This document shows positions 12,973-24,193 of a DNA stretch of 64,000 nt, in pieces (the first letter of the stretch is position 1; each line of letters begins with the position of its first letter). Source of the stretch: Hyaloscypha bicolor E. Its lineage: Eukaryota > Ascomycota > Leotiomycetes > Helotiales > Hyaloscyphaceae. The stretch is from NCBI RefSeq assembly GCF_002865645.1, contig NW_020194618.1:526885-590884 (forward strand), in the 5' to 3' direction. A program made the position numbers and the translations under genes. A model generated the notes under the pieces. The model did not search any database. It was given only the letters and a program-made list of their open reading frames with translations, and was not told where the DNA came from.

Positions 12973-14563
12973 TATATATATAGAACCATAGAGTTTTAGC
13001 CCACCATAACCCCTATTTTTCCTATAAATCATAATTAATAGCCTTTATTTTCTAATTAATTATATCCCAGTAATTAGCTTCAAACCTTTGCATTATTTTT
13101 TTATACTTATTTCTCCAAGGCTTATTTAGCCTAGCATACCTCATATTAACTACCCGAGCTTTATCCATATTATCTGCCTTAATATCCTTTCTTCCTTGCT
13201 TTATAGTAATCTTCCCATATTTCTGAATAATCTTACTAGCTCCTTCTTTCCTAGCTAAACGCTCCTTCTCTGCAAGGCCCAGATCTAGTACCCTTTATCT
13301 AGCGAGAGTACCAGCTAAAATTAACCTCTCTAATACCGCTTCTACCTTCTCTTATATATATAAAACCGAAAGAGTAATAGGTATACTATTTATTAATTAT
13401 ATTATATAATTTTTAATATAATTAATGCCTCGTTTTCATATATATAATATTAATAATATAGGCCAATCTGCCCAGTCTTTATAGGTAGAAGTACGGGGTG
13501 GCAGGGTAGTAAAACCAGGAGAAGAAAGTAAAATTGGTAAAGAGTACTATAGAGGAGGAGTTAGAGTTCGCAGATACTTTAAAAGCTCTTTATACTCTTT
13601 TATTTTCTATAGAACTCTGAGTAAATTAAGGGATATTAATCCAGTTTTCTCAAAGGAAGAGATTATAATATACCGGCTCTTGAAAACCCTATCCTAAAAT
13701 CTCTAGAAAATCACAAAAAAGTCTATCTTATTAAACTTCTCTATACTATTAAAAATCTCTCGATAAAGCTTCTTTTAAAACCAGTATTTTAAAGATTAGA
13801 AGATAATAACGTTAAGTAATTAAAGAAGATAAGTTATATATATAGGTAATCTAAATAGTTAAATGCGATTCTTCTAGTAGAAATATAAAAATTCGTTAGA
13901 TAAATAAGAACTATATCTATTGAAAATCAAGATCCTATAAGTACCTGTTTATAAAAGAGGATAGTACTTAATAAAGTACTTGAGATATTATAAACTCAGG
14001 CAATTATTTATAAAACTAGTAGGAAAGTATATAAATTTAATATTACTATTAAGTATCTATAGAAAATATTTATAAAGATAGTATACTTCCTTAAAAATAA
14101 TATATATAGGAACCTTCCTTTTACCGTAATTAATTATAGCTATAACTATAACTAATTCTCGATTATCTGGATCGGTATTATATATTACTTTATAATCCAG
14201 TAGTATATATATAATATTTCCCGTTACTATTCTAATTTGGAAGCTATTCTCGTTAAAATTAGATATATTCTCTATATAAATACTTCATTTTCTCTTATAC
14301 TTATTAAAATTGGCAAAATACTCCTTAATATTCTCTATAATATATATATTCAGACGTTTTATAGATATTGGTTTCTCTCGAATTTGCTTTAGAAATTCGT
14401 AATTATAGGTAATCCAGGCTTTTATTTATCTGCGAGATATAGAGAAATCAATATTACTAGTATTATAATAAACTAGCCTAGAGGTATCTATTTAAATCGC
14501 TTCCAGATTAGGACTTCGCCCGGAGATATAGAGTATTAAGAGATAATCTCTTAAAGACTTATC

Positions 14564-14758
14564 TTATAATACTAAGAGTTTTTTATTATATCTACCCCGA
14601 GAGTTGCTTGCAGGACGACCCCTTCGCCGGGCCATTAATCGATTATACGGGGCCCCAAAATAGACTATAGCCTTCGTTCCTTTAAGCCTAGGATCTCGAT
14701 CCACAGCCTCAGAGGCCTTAGCAATTCGCTCTTCAATAGCTTCTGCTTTGGGTGGCAT
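14564..14758 (-). pseudogene. Pogo/Fot1-type transposase, N-terminal remnant
   Basis: The 64-residue open stretch starts MPPKAEAIEERIAKA and contains RLMARRRGRPASNSRGRYNK. This is the layout seen at the N terminus of fungal pogo/Fot1-type transposases (helix-turn-helix region, then a GRPAS AT-hook-like basic motif). The frame then stops, and the CENP-B/DDE part is too mutated to read by eye. It lies at the right end of the 2-kb element and reads inward from its TIR. The family call rests on the motif together with the TIR/TA structure. Confidence 0.7.
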
Positions 14759-14792
14759 TTTGGTGGGTTAAAAAGTCGATGGTGGGGGGGCG

Positions 14793-14885
14793 GGGAAAAA
14801 TTTGCGTATTGCTGGTTTTTACGTATTGCCCTCCCTTACCTGGTAAGCGTGCTAAGCGAGAACCAGGTGAGCCCGGCCGAACGAG
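14793..14885 (-). repeat. Right terminal inverted repeat of the pogo-like element
   Basis: The 93-bp partner of the left arm, followed by TA. Confidence 0.9.
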
Positions 14886-14887
14886 TA

Positions 14888-15697
14888 TCTGTTAGCACTC
14901 AGTTTTTGGGGGGCTGCCATTAACCCAGCTTATGCTATCTATGCTAATACAGACTCTAATAGAGGCGTTATTGAAAGTCTCAGTGTAAAATAGCAAGGAG
15001 AGCGGGCGAGGGAAGAGAACCTAAGAGGAAGAATCGCGGCAGAGAGTAGAATCAGGTGTATATTGCAAGGCAGAATTCCAACTACACCTCTATAACAGCA
15101 TTAATAATATATGATACGAGGATAGTCAGGCCGGGAGCCTATTCTCATATCAGGAGCCTATTGCGGCCCCTGGAGCCCGTTCTAGCTCCCCTAAATCCTT
15201 CTCGCCAGGGGTTGACGCTCTCGACGGCGGCGCGACTAGTAATGGGCACATTCCAGGCAAGACGGGCGAACAGAGATGAGGCGGTGGGGTGTGCATAAGA
15301 AGGCCAGTGAGGATGGATGAGGTTGAGGTGAAGCGAGGGTGTGCAGAGCGGCGAGGGGTCACGTGGGTCGTGGGTCGCGCGCACGCAAAGTGAGGTGAGG
15401 ATTGGCGCGAAACAACAAACTATCCGACTGGTCAAGAAATAGCAACGATTTTCCCTTTGTGCAATCGCCTCAGGTTTAAGGTTTCAGAGTATCATATCTA
15501 TTCTGCATAACTCCTGTATCTAAAGGCGCCCGCGAACGAAATAAATGGAATCAACTCCATGGGGGTGGGATATCACGAATCTCGAGCCTGAACACCAGCT
15601 GCCCACTAGAACGTTTCCCCAAGAATCGCCCGTGGTATGAAGAATTCGGGCGTCATACGCCGAGTTACTTCCAAGGGCAGAATGTCGAGAACAACCT
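14888..15697. other. Intergenic, transposon edge to nuclease gene
   Basis: The base composition returns to normal here. No gene is supported; short open stretches on both strands lack recognisable motifs. The region holds the 3' flank of the minus-strand nuclease gene. Confidence 0.5.
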
Positions 15698-17907
15698 TCA
15701 CGGTAAAGCGCGGAGATCAGGCGAAGCCGGGAAACTGCCATACTCATCGCCAGAGGAGTCGTCAACAATGCCACCATCCGGAACAATCTTCGCGGGCATA
15801 TTCCCAAGTATAGGAGGTAATTGAGACACAGACGGGAAGCTGCCATAATCATCCTCGCTTTCATCCTCGTCCGAATCAAGCATTATAAAATCTTTGTCAG
15901 CATCTGCTGTTCTCTTGGCAGGTGGTGTTGATAGGAGCTGTTCCGCAGCCACTGGTGGGAAGCTGCCGAATACATCATCATCTGAGTCCGAGTCGATGAC
16001 TATGATGTTGTTGATGGCGTCTGCTGGCTTTGTGATTTGCGCAGGTGGTGTTGATGGATGCTGTTCCACAACCAACTTTGGCCTCTTCTCGAGGTCACCA
16101 GAGAGATCCTCACCGGAGTCTTGGGGAGAGGTTGGCTGTAATCGAGCTCTTTTTGCGTTTGCTCTCATGTTTGACGAATCCGGAATCTCCTTGACTTTGC
16201 CCTTGCCAATATCATTCGCCTGTGTAGATGAGATTTTAGGTTCCTTATTCTTTGTGGGTGCTCTTGAGATATTTTTTGTGGCCCTTGCCATAGCAAACGG
16301 TACTGCGCGTTTGCGTTTTCTGCTGGTAGGTGTTGGACTGAGGGGCGGGTTCTGACTGCGCCTCATCCTCTCACGTCGCTCTGATGAACCTTCTCCGTTT
16401 GAGCTAGATGGCGAGGCGGATGGTGGTGTGAGGGGTGTCCCGCTAGGCCCCGGCCTTCCGGAGCCTGGCGTTGAAGCTACAGCTTTGCCTTTTCGAGCTG
16501 AGTCGGGTGAGAGCAAGAAAGAGGTTATGGGTCGCTGCCCATTGAAATTAGCTTTTAGAATGATCCACGATAGAGTTTCGAACTCCCTCCTCGAGGATTC
16601 TGTGGTTCCAAGTTTTGTGGTATCCAGCGAGGTCGCCTTGCAGAGTAAGAAAGTCGCTTTCACCTTTTTCGTGATCTGATTCTTCTGCGAGCTCTGATTT
16701 TTTCTCGGGGTCGGCTTCTTTAGCAGGTCACACTTTAGCTTCAGATAATCGTGCTGGCTTGCTCCCCCCTCCTCAGTTGCAAGCAGAGCCCGAACGATTC
16801 GTACAGGTACGACGTACTTCACCCACTGCGTGATAGTCCATTGAAACTTGTCAACCAGAAATGTGAACAAGTCCTTTTCATTCCAAAAGGGATTTTGTGC
16901 TTGCGGAAGCTTTGAAAATACTACTGGGGCCGATACGACTGGGTTGAGGTAATCTTGGACATGCTCCCATTTCGGAAAGTCTGGCGGAATATCGAGGTTT
17001 CTTCTCGTATCTTTCAGATACCTAGCGAAGTCTGTTGTTGCCCATTGCTTCATATTCTCTTGAGTGGTTGAAGCCGCGCACAAAGACTTTCCAAGGCCCG
17101 ACTCGGCGGCATTGAGCACGTCCTGCGGTCCAAGATCGTACAGCTCCCCAACGTCCTTCGGATGACCATTCAAAATCGCATGTAGGATGAACCCCTCTCG
17201 GTCCATGCCCGGATGTTGACTTTTAAGATTATCCAGTTTGTAGATTTTGAAGTGTGTTTTACTCTTTCGCACGTCTTCGCCATTCTCCGTGGAGGACACC
17301 ACTTTTGGCTGGAACCTGATGAGAGTTTTGCAACCGAAAGCCAGCGCATCACCATCCTCGGACCATACCCCATCAACAACTCCTTCCGTTTCCATCTTCG
17401 CGCATTCGGCCTCTGCTTCAGCAGGAGCTTGGTGCCAAGGGAGTCCGATATTTGTAAGGGTGTCTCGGAAGAGCTGAGAAGGCGGATCGTGGCCTGGATA
17501 TAATTTCCCTCCGTTACTCAGGCGTTTCCCCCCATCAAAAACGAAGTGCACTTCGATTCCCAAATTCAAGATTTGTAGGGCATAGAATAAAATGTTTTTC
17601 TCGATTGGGTTGGCATTTACACCGGATCCTGATGAGCAACTTGTCAGCATCACGGGATCTCTTGGGGAAAGGGCAGAGGAACCGACTGTCTCGAACAGTC
17701 TGCGCTGCAGCAGCCGTCATATTGGCATACCACCAGGAGCTAGCATTGACAGCCAGCTTCGGTGCTCGACTCGTCTCTTTGTGGTGGTTAAATGCATAGT
17801 CCACAATATCGACCACTTCTCCCGGCAACAAATCGAATAAACTAGATGATCAGGTCAGCTAGCGTACATCGAGAAGTAACAGATGAACTTTACCACCCAG
17901 GACCCAT
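15698..17907 (-). CDS. XPG/Rad2-family structure-specific nuclease, GEN1/Yen1-like
   Basis: The predicted protein is 699 aa in three exons: 17907-17894, 17841-17687 and 17628-15698, with introns of 52 and 58 bp. The spliced start MGPGCLFDLLPGEVVDIV matches the XPG N-terminal pattern (MGIxGLWxLL). VFDG is at about residues 86-89. The XPG-I block APAEAEAECA (about 124-133), followed by SEDGDALAFG (about 146-155), supplies the acidic metal ligands. The first catalytic Asp, expected in an IDAS-like motif, is Asn here (LAVNASSW, N37). The C-terminal half is low complexity and basic, then acidic, with repeated DSD and YGSFP motifs. Family members cut flaps or Holliday junctions; GEN1/Yen1-like is preferred over FEN1 because of the length and the long tail, but activity is doubtful given N37. 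Intron 2 uses GTCGGT, a weak donor. Confidence 0.85.
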
Positions 17908-18648
17908 TGAATGCTTCGATATTTGGTAGCGAAGACCTTACTGAGGGCTTGTAGTGTGGTGTCTTGTGCAAAGGAAGAATCCAGGAACCAAGTGCTGTAA
18001 AACGGGGTGGTTGGGTTACCCCGCCACCCCCGGCACAATCCTGGAACAGCCTGCACGGCCCTCTTTGACGCCCAAAATAGATGCCAATACAACGCCACAG
18101 GCGCCTCGTTGGGCTTCTTGATAGGCGTTTTGCTGTGTTCTAGTGCTAACCGCCTGTAAGTGCTCGGGCAATTCTGAGTTTGGGAGCGGGTCGGCGCGAA
18201 CCTCGGCTTTCTCAACTTGTTCACCGAACACTCACTCGGAATTCTTTGTATGTGAACTGACGGCTCTTCGTAGATGCTTTAATTTAACAATTCATGGGTG
18301 GGATCTGTACGAAAAACGACGCGTGATGGGTGACGGTCACGGGACGCTGAACAGTGGTTGACGTAAGGTCACCTGAGCAACACTTAGAGCGAAGGGGCAT
18401 AAAGGGCGATTAAATCAATTCTGTATGATCTGTGAGTCTGCTGGGAGACAGTCCCAGCCTGCCATCTAGGCATTCATACACTGTGGTTTCTGCACCTAGA
18501 CTCTTCTTCCCGTATTGGGGTCCCCGGTCCGGTCCGCTGTCAAGTTCCCCACAAATTTGGGGACCCAAAATTGGGCCTGGGGACCGGCCCGCCCTCCTTA
18601 GACACTAGTAAGGCTACAACTTAAATCATGCCCATAAACAAGGTTCCT
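17908..18648. other. Intergenic with a cluster of short G/C palindromes
   Basis: This separates two minus-strand genes. At about 18515-18597 there is a run of imperfect inverted motifs (GGGGTCCCC, TCCCCACAAATTTGGGGA, GGGGACCGG) that could fold. I cannot assign a function; it could be a terminator, a small repeat or chance. No other gene is supported. Confidence 0.4.
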
Positions 18649-20015
18649 TCAAGGATTCCTCGCAACGACGTCCTTAATAATCTGGTAGCACTCCTCAGCC
18701 GTCTCGAAAACGTGCCAGGCATCGGAAGGAATTCCTTTGAACGCTGTTTCGAAGCGTTCCGGATCATTCTTCTCTTGGAGTCCAACGGCGGCGATATCTG
18801 TGACCTTGCGAATGAGGATTAACCTAACCCAGCCATCATGATTGCGATATCTGCAGCTCAGGTTAGCAGTGTGAGTAGTAGTTTGGAAGAGATAACTCAC
18901 ATTTCGCCGTACGCTTCAGGGTCAGTTTGAGTAGAGTCACCAATGCAAATCATCTTTCGTTTGGGCAACCATGAGTTGATCTTCTCCATTCGATCAACTT
19001 TGTAGGCTTCAGTACCGAGAGTGAGGTTCGAGAGTAGGCCGGAGAGGTTCATCCAATTTGCATCTCGGAGGATTATAGTTCCCTCAGGGTAGAATTTTTC
19101 ACGGAAATTACGGAGAAACATGTAGAGATTGTAGGGCGATGCGGAGAGGTAGAAGAATGGCGCCGACGGAGATAGCGTTGTTTGTATAAAGGAGTAAAGC
19201 TCGGGCATGCCTTGTACGGGAGTGGCTTCGGAGACGAAGGTTGAGCGTAGGATACCAATAGGATCTGAGGTCATTGTAACCTTAATCGTGTCGTCAACGT
19301 CTACAGAACCTTGTTAGCGAGTCTGTAAAATTCTTGGAGGTATGTTGTAACCAGAAATCAGACCCCAGCCCTCAGACTCTGCAAACACTGTATTCATTTT
19401 GAGGATCCCAGTCGTTCCTGTTGGCACTTTTGCCACGCTAGAGACAATCTCTCCATTTCTAAACTCGGGAAGTCCTCTGTTGTCGCTGCTGATGCCATTT
19501 CTGCCCCCCGGTCCAAGCTTCAGCTCTTTTCTACCCCCAAAGTCTGTGCGAACAACTCGCCCTGGCAACACCGCCTGTACAAATGGCATAAGCCGTTCTT
19601 GGATTGTAGCTTCTGCAGCATCATCCTTTGCAAGGCCAATATTCTCCGCCACATCCGCAACCGCACTGCTCACTTCCTGTCCTGTCCTCTGATCAAATTC
19701 CGCCGTAACAAACTCTGCCCGCCACTGATTGTCCACGGATCGATATGCGGTGTTGTCGAAGAGCCATACTTCATCATTCGCCGTGATCGGATGAGGGGCA
19801 GGGTTGTGAGGGCCTAGGTATGAGAGGAGCCTTGTAGCTATACTGAGACGGCGTTCGAAGGCGGGGGTCATCTTGATGTTGGGTAAACCGCTCTCTACTT
19901 CATCGAATTTCCGTTCTCTTCGAGTCCTGTGCTCCATGAAGCTTCCTCCATGGCCGTTGGCCATCCCCTCCGCCATATCTGCCATTGCCTTCGTGTCGCG
20001 TGCGAGCTTCGACAT
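18649..20015 (-). CDS. App1-like phosphatidate phosphatase (DUF2183, DxDxT)
   Basis: Three exons (20015-19352, 19300-18901, 18850-18649), with introns of 51 and 50 bp, give 421 aa. Splicing joins LIS to DVDDTIKVTMTSDPIG and so rebuilds the DxDxT catalytic motif of the family, at about residues 223-227. Further conserved blocks are FFYLSASPYNLY, the GDSTQTDPEAYGE motif (split by intron 2), and the end GWVRLILIRKVTDI. Yeast App1 is an actin-patch-associated Mg2+-dependent phosphatidate phosphatase; a similar role is inferred. The N-terminal half (NDEVWLFDNTAYR) matches the region before the catalytic domain in fungal homologues. No signal peptide is evident. Both intron acceptors have good CTAAC branch points. 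Confidence 0.88.
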
Positions 20016-21270
20016 TGCTGCTGACGTTTATTCGAAGAGATGCAGGTGGTGAGAACGACTGACATTAATTTCTGCAGAGTGAGTATGATGTCTTACTGTA
20101 GGGGCGGTATAGGGAAAGAAAGCAGAGACAGTGAGTGTGACTTGGAGGAAATGGGCAAGAATATAAGAGATGAGAGGAGCCAAGAGTCAGCCAAGAGCCA
20201 GCCAAGAGGAGTCATCTTGTGGTGTCTCAATAACTTGGCCTGGTGCTGGACTTGGAAGGTGTGAGGTCAGAAGATGCAGCCAAGTCGCGCTTTCCTCGTC
20301 GACAAATTCGATGCGCGAACAGGAGACCAGCCAGCACTTGCAAGCAGGCACGGCCGGCCCTATAGTAGGAGCGGGCACGATCTTCGCCCTGCTGGATCCA
20401 CGGCGACATCTGTCACCTGATAGCCTTCTCAGGTTTTCTTGGGTCAAAGTCCGCGTGCTCATTCGGCCACCGGAATGAAACCCTTTGTTCAGAGCGCGGG
20501 GAAACAGCGATCATCTGAGCAGGGGGCGCCTGCAATCGCATGGGCTGTCCTGTACCAGTAGCATCGGTGTCGTCATTGTTGCGATGGCGTTTGAAGCCAG
20601 GGATATATATGCGACTGTGCAGGAGCGATCGAGTTTGTTGGATGAGAGGATGGGAAAGGTGAGGTGAGGTTCAATGCCGCCGTGGCGGCATTTCGCGCTA
20701 AAGCTGCCAGGGCGTAGATCGAATCGCCCATATCTAATCTGTTGTAATCCTCAGCCTGACCACGTCAAAAATCGAGGAGAGACATAGTAGAGATTATGGA
20801 CTACCACTCAGCACAAGGCGGGCTGCAACTTCGTCGACTTGATGTACAATTCGACACCAGATCATCAAGTTCACTGCGATGAGGATCCCCTTTCGAAAGC
20901 TCTACCAACCTACTTTGTATTGGGTCCCAATGACTAGGAATCCCCTGCGAACTGGGAAGTGCCTGCTGAACATCGCCTAGCCGAACCTGCGAGATATATG
21001 TACGGGTTGATATACGAGTTGGAGCAAGGATGGAATTGAGTCGTTGATTAGACACCGTAATCGGTAGGGAATGGAAACCGGCGGTTATGCACGCGCACAT
21101 CTTAGAAGCCCACCATCCGGTGCTTTACGTGGCAAGCATCGTTCTTGTAGTTCAAGAATCAAGATGACTATCTCAGGTTTTGAAAAGTCACTGGTGCTTG
21201 CTTATCTTGGGAAGATGGGTATATCTGGGGATGTCTGTCGCACCCAAACTATTGCGCCCATGCCCCTCTA
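20016..21270. other. Intergenic between App1-like and Str2-like genes
   Basis: This holds the 5' flank of the App1-like gene and the 3' flank of the Str2-like gene. A short tandem motif, roughly AGCCAAGAG in three units, occurs at about 20178-20211. Open stretches near 20.2-20.5 and 20.8-21.1 kb have no recognisable domain or splice context, and I do not call them genes. Confidence 0.5.
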
Positions 21271-23070
21271 TCAAGTAAGAGATACAAAAGTATTCTTCTT
21301 CGCCCCATCCGCCGCCTTAATTGCAATCCTAAACTCCTCAATCAAAGTATCCGTATTCTCCAACCCCACAGCAACCCTAATCTGCTTCTCATTCATCCCA
21401 TAATCTGCCATCTTGTCCAACTCCTTCCCATAAAGTGCCATCACATACGGTATGATAAGTGTCAAAGGAGCACCAAGATGAGGTCCCTTGTGCAGATTCA
21501 GATTATCGTAGAAGGCTGCAGTTGCTTCGAGAGTGTCCAGCTCGACGCTGAAGAGACAGCCATATCCAGGCGTGAAGTCCTCAGTCGCTGAACGCATTCG
21601 CTCCTTGTAGCAAGGGAGAGACGGCAGCGTAGTGGGATAAAACACTTTCGCTACACTGCTCTTGGGATCTTCAGCAAGCGTTTGCAAGAACTCAACTAAT
21701 CGCAAAGCATTGTTGTTCAGAGTCGCGGATCTGGACATGTAATCCCTGCTATTCTTCTCCAGCGCTTCGGCGTCGCCGTTGTAGAACTGGTTGGTATAGA
21801 ACTTCTTGAAGAGTGCCTTAAGCTCTGGATACCGCGCGGAAGAAGGATTCAGCACCGCGCTCGCAGCCATGACGTCCGCATATCCAGAGAACGACTTCGT
21901 AAGTGAGGTGAGAACAATATCAGCGACTTCAAGGACATCGACATTGCAGAAGCTTCCAAGCGTGTCATCTATGAGCAAGAGGAAGCCATAGCCGTCTGCT
22001 AGTTTCCGTAGCCTGCCGATATCTGGTGTTGAAAGGTTGGGGTTTGATGGGAACTCGAGCCAAACGGCCTGGATCTTCCTTCCTTCTTTGGCTTCTTCTT
22101 TCAGATACTGCTCTAGCTCATCGATTTCCTCGGGCGTTCCATTACCGAGGAATTTGAAGCCTGGTCCAAAATCTTCCAGAACGTGTGGCGTTGAATGGAA
22201 TGCGAATCCGAAGAGGACGGACTTGGCGTTGTAGACTGAGAGAAGGTATTGATGGACTGAGTAGATAGATGCCATCCCTGTCTGGTAGAGATACACATCG
22301 TCTGGTGTGACCTTTGCCTTCCGTGGCGGGCCAGCAGGGGCCTATCAAGTCAGCACTACTTCATACTTCACAGGCTCCTTCTACTCTAATTCAAAGTTAG
22401 AAAATCTCACCCGTTCCATCAACCCCGCAATCCTCTCCCGCAACACCCCCTGCGCCTCGCACTCCACCACCACCGGCGCCGGCTCGCTCTCCGTCGCCTC
22501 CCTCAGCCCCTCACCGTGCTTGACGCAATCCTCCGCCCATCTTGACGAAATTCCAACGCCAGCATTCATCCAAAACGGCCACGCAACCATGTTCTCCTGC
22601 GCTGGGAGAAAGACCACGTACAGCCTCACGAGGTTCGCAACATCAAAGATGCGAATCGAGAGCTGGTCAGGTGACAGCGCTTCTGCTTTGCGAGATGGAG
22701 AGGTTGCGAATTTCACGCATTCGGATGCAGATACGGCGGTGGTGAAGGGGATGCATGCTTGGCCATCGGTCTTTGCTACTGAGAGGATTTTGGCCATGAG
22801 CTGTGATTCGGGTTAGCTAAAAATTAAAAAGGGGGGGTAGGGAAGGGAATGCGGAGGAGGGGAAAAGAGGGTGTGGTGGAATCTTGGCACCTCTTTCACA
22901 TCCTTATGTGGCATCATTCGTGGGTACATGCTCGTGAACTTCATGAGGATCTCAGGATCTTTGTCCCTGAATCGAAGCATGTTGCTCCAAAGCGGCATGT
23001 GAAACGTGATTGCATGTCGGGGTGCTGGAGGGATGGCACCCCACCATTCGGTTTGGAGAGGAGCTGTCAT
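21271..23070 (-). CDS. Str2-like cystathionine gamma-synthase (PLP enzyme)
   Basis: Three exons (23070-22891, 22800-22411, 22341-21271) with introns of 90 and 69 bp, all phase 0, give 546 aa. The N terminus (RHAITFHMPLWSNMLRFRD, then MYPRMMPHKDVKEL) matches the fungal STR2 pattern. The PLP fold shows LLLIDDTLGSF (Asp about residue 315) and DIVLTSLTKSFSG, whose Lys at about residue 339 should carry PLP. The reaction is condensation of an activated homoserine with cysteine to cystathionine, in transsulfuration toward methionine. An in-frame ATG 13 codons upstream (23109) is an alternative start; I chose 23070 because homologues begin close to the TxPLQT-like segment, which is only a moderate reason. 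Specificity within the Cys/Met PLP family is inferred. Confidence 0.87.
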
Positions 23071-24193
23071 GGTTGAAGGTTGGCTACGTTGCTCGGTGCG
23101 GGGAAGCAAAGACGAAGAAAGCAGTGCGAAGACGAGAATTTAGGGGCTCTGAAAAAGGGGCTAGTCTGAATTTAAGAAGCCCTTGTGAATCGCGCCTCCA
23201 CCGAGCTGGTCCGTACTTGTCGGATCTTCCGTCGTGGCACCTGCAGACGTCGTACGTAGCAGCCTATTGGCACCAATGGTCTAAATGTCCTTGTGCATTT
23301 GGGGCGGTGCTAAGTCCGATAATGACCAGATAATGACTAGAATAGGGAGAAAGTAAGCATTTTGGAGGTATCCGACAATTTGAACCCACGTCAGCTGAGG
23401 ATCTACTTCTTCATTTGTGAAAATGTAAGCAGTGCGGTGCCACTGCGGTAGGGCTTGCAAAAGGCGGCTGCCAGGGAGAGAGATATTACTCTACAATTTG
23501 CCGTCGTGTGGCAATGATTGGTTTTGTGTTAACTTGCCAAGCGAGCTGAAAGTGCGCCCGAAGGATCATGAGTTATCAGGTCCGGAGTATTCCAGGTCTG
23601 GACTCATTGTTACCGGGATCCCTCGCCTTGTAAGGTGGTGCACGTGATCTTCCCCGTGCGCCTTGTAAAATCCCAAGCGGTTAGGACGGATTAGAAGCTG
23701 TTTGTGCTAAAGAGCTACATATTATTAAATTAAAAAGATGTCGCTTTTGCGGTTCCTAAGGTGTGGTGTCGAAAAGGGGCTCGCTTAGCGTTCTCCCTGA
23801 CCCCAAGCACTCAAAAGTTGCAAAAAGGTTTATTTCCTTCGCGTCAAATTAGTGTAATACAAGTGACATTAAGACCACATTAACATCCATTGAATATTTC
23901 TGCTCTATCGTATGCAGATGTGATATTCGATAATTATGCGCCCGCCTGGCTAGTCTAAAGACGGTGGTCTGCCTGGACTCGCGGCGGTCCACAGGCTCAG
24001 CTGTCCGCAAGCAGTCCCCGTGCGAAATATAGGGAGTGCATACCACTGGATTCTCTACGAACCGAAGTCCATCGAAACGTCAAACTCATTTGCGATTCAC
24101 CTTTCGTGACGGAAGAAAGCGAAGGTGAGGAAGAGCTGAAGCAAATTCATCTATATAGTAATATAGTTCTTCGTAATTTCAAAGGGGTAATAT
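23071..24193. other. Intergenic, no gene recognised
   Basis: This is the 5' flank of the Str2-like gene and the 3' flank of the regulator gene. The base composition is ordinary. The small open stretches on both strands carry no motif I recognise. Confidence 0.45.

Larger units (their letters stand above)
12880..14885 (-). mobile_element. Pogo/Fot1-like DNA transposon with 93-bp TIRs
   Basis: Inverted repeats at 12880-12972 and 14793-14885 begin CTCGTTCGGCCGGGCTCACC and stay nearly identical for 93 bp. TA dinucleotides flank both ends (12878-12879, 14886-14887), as expected for Tc1/mariner-pogo insertion. The 2.0-kb body is AT-rich and full of stops. One N-terminal transposase segment survives on the minus strand at 14564-14758. 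The element sits 31 bp from the end of the element B LTR. Confidence 0.9.

Noticed and set aside
15894..16355. 153-codon plus-strand open frame antisense to the nuclease tail
   Set aside because: It mirrors the low-complexity acidic tail of the minus-strand nuclease, whose family motifs and splice sites are convincing.
18515..18597. G/C-rich palindromic cluster as a terminator or riboswitch
   Set aside because: Bacterial-type terminators and riboswitches are not expected here, and the repeats are imperfect; kept only as a note.
20801..21100. 99-codon minus-strand open stretch between the App1-like and Str2-like genes
   Set aside because: No domain, no splice context and no codon pattern setting it apart from chance; probably flanking DNA.
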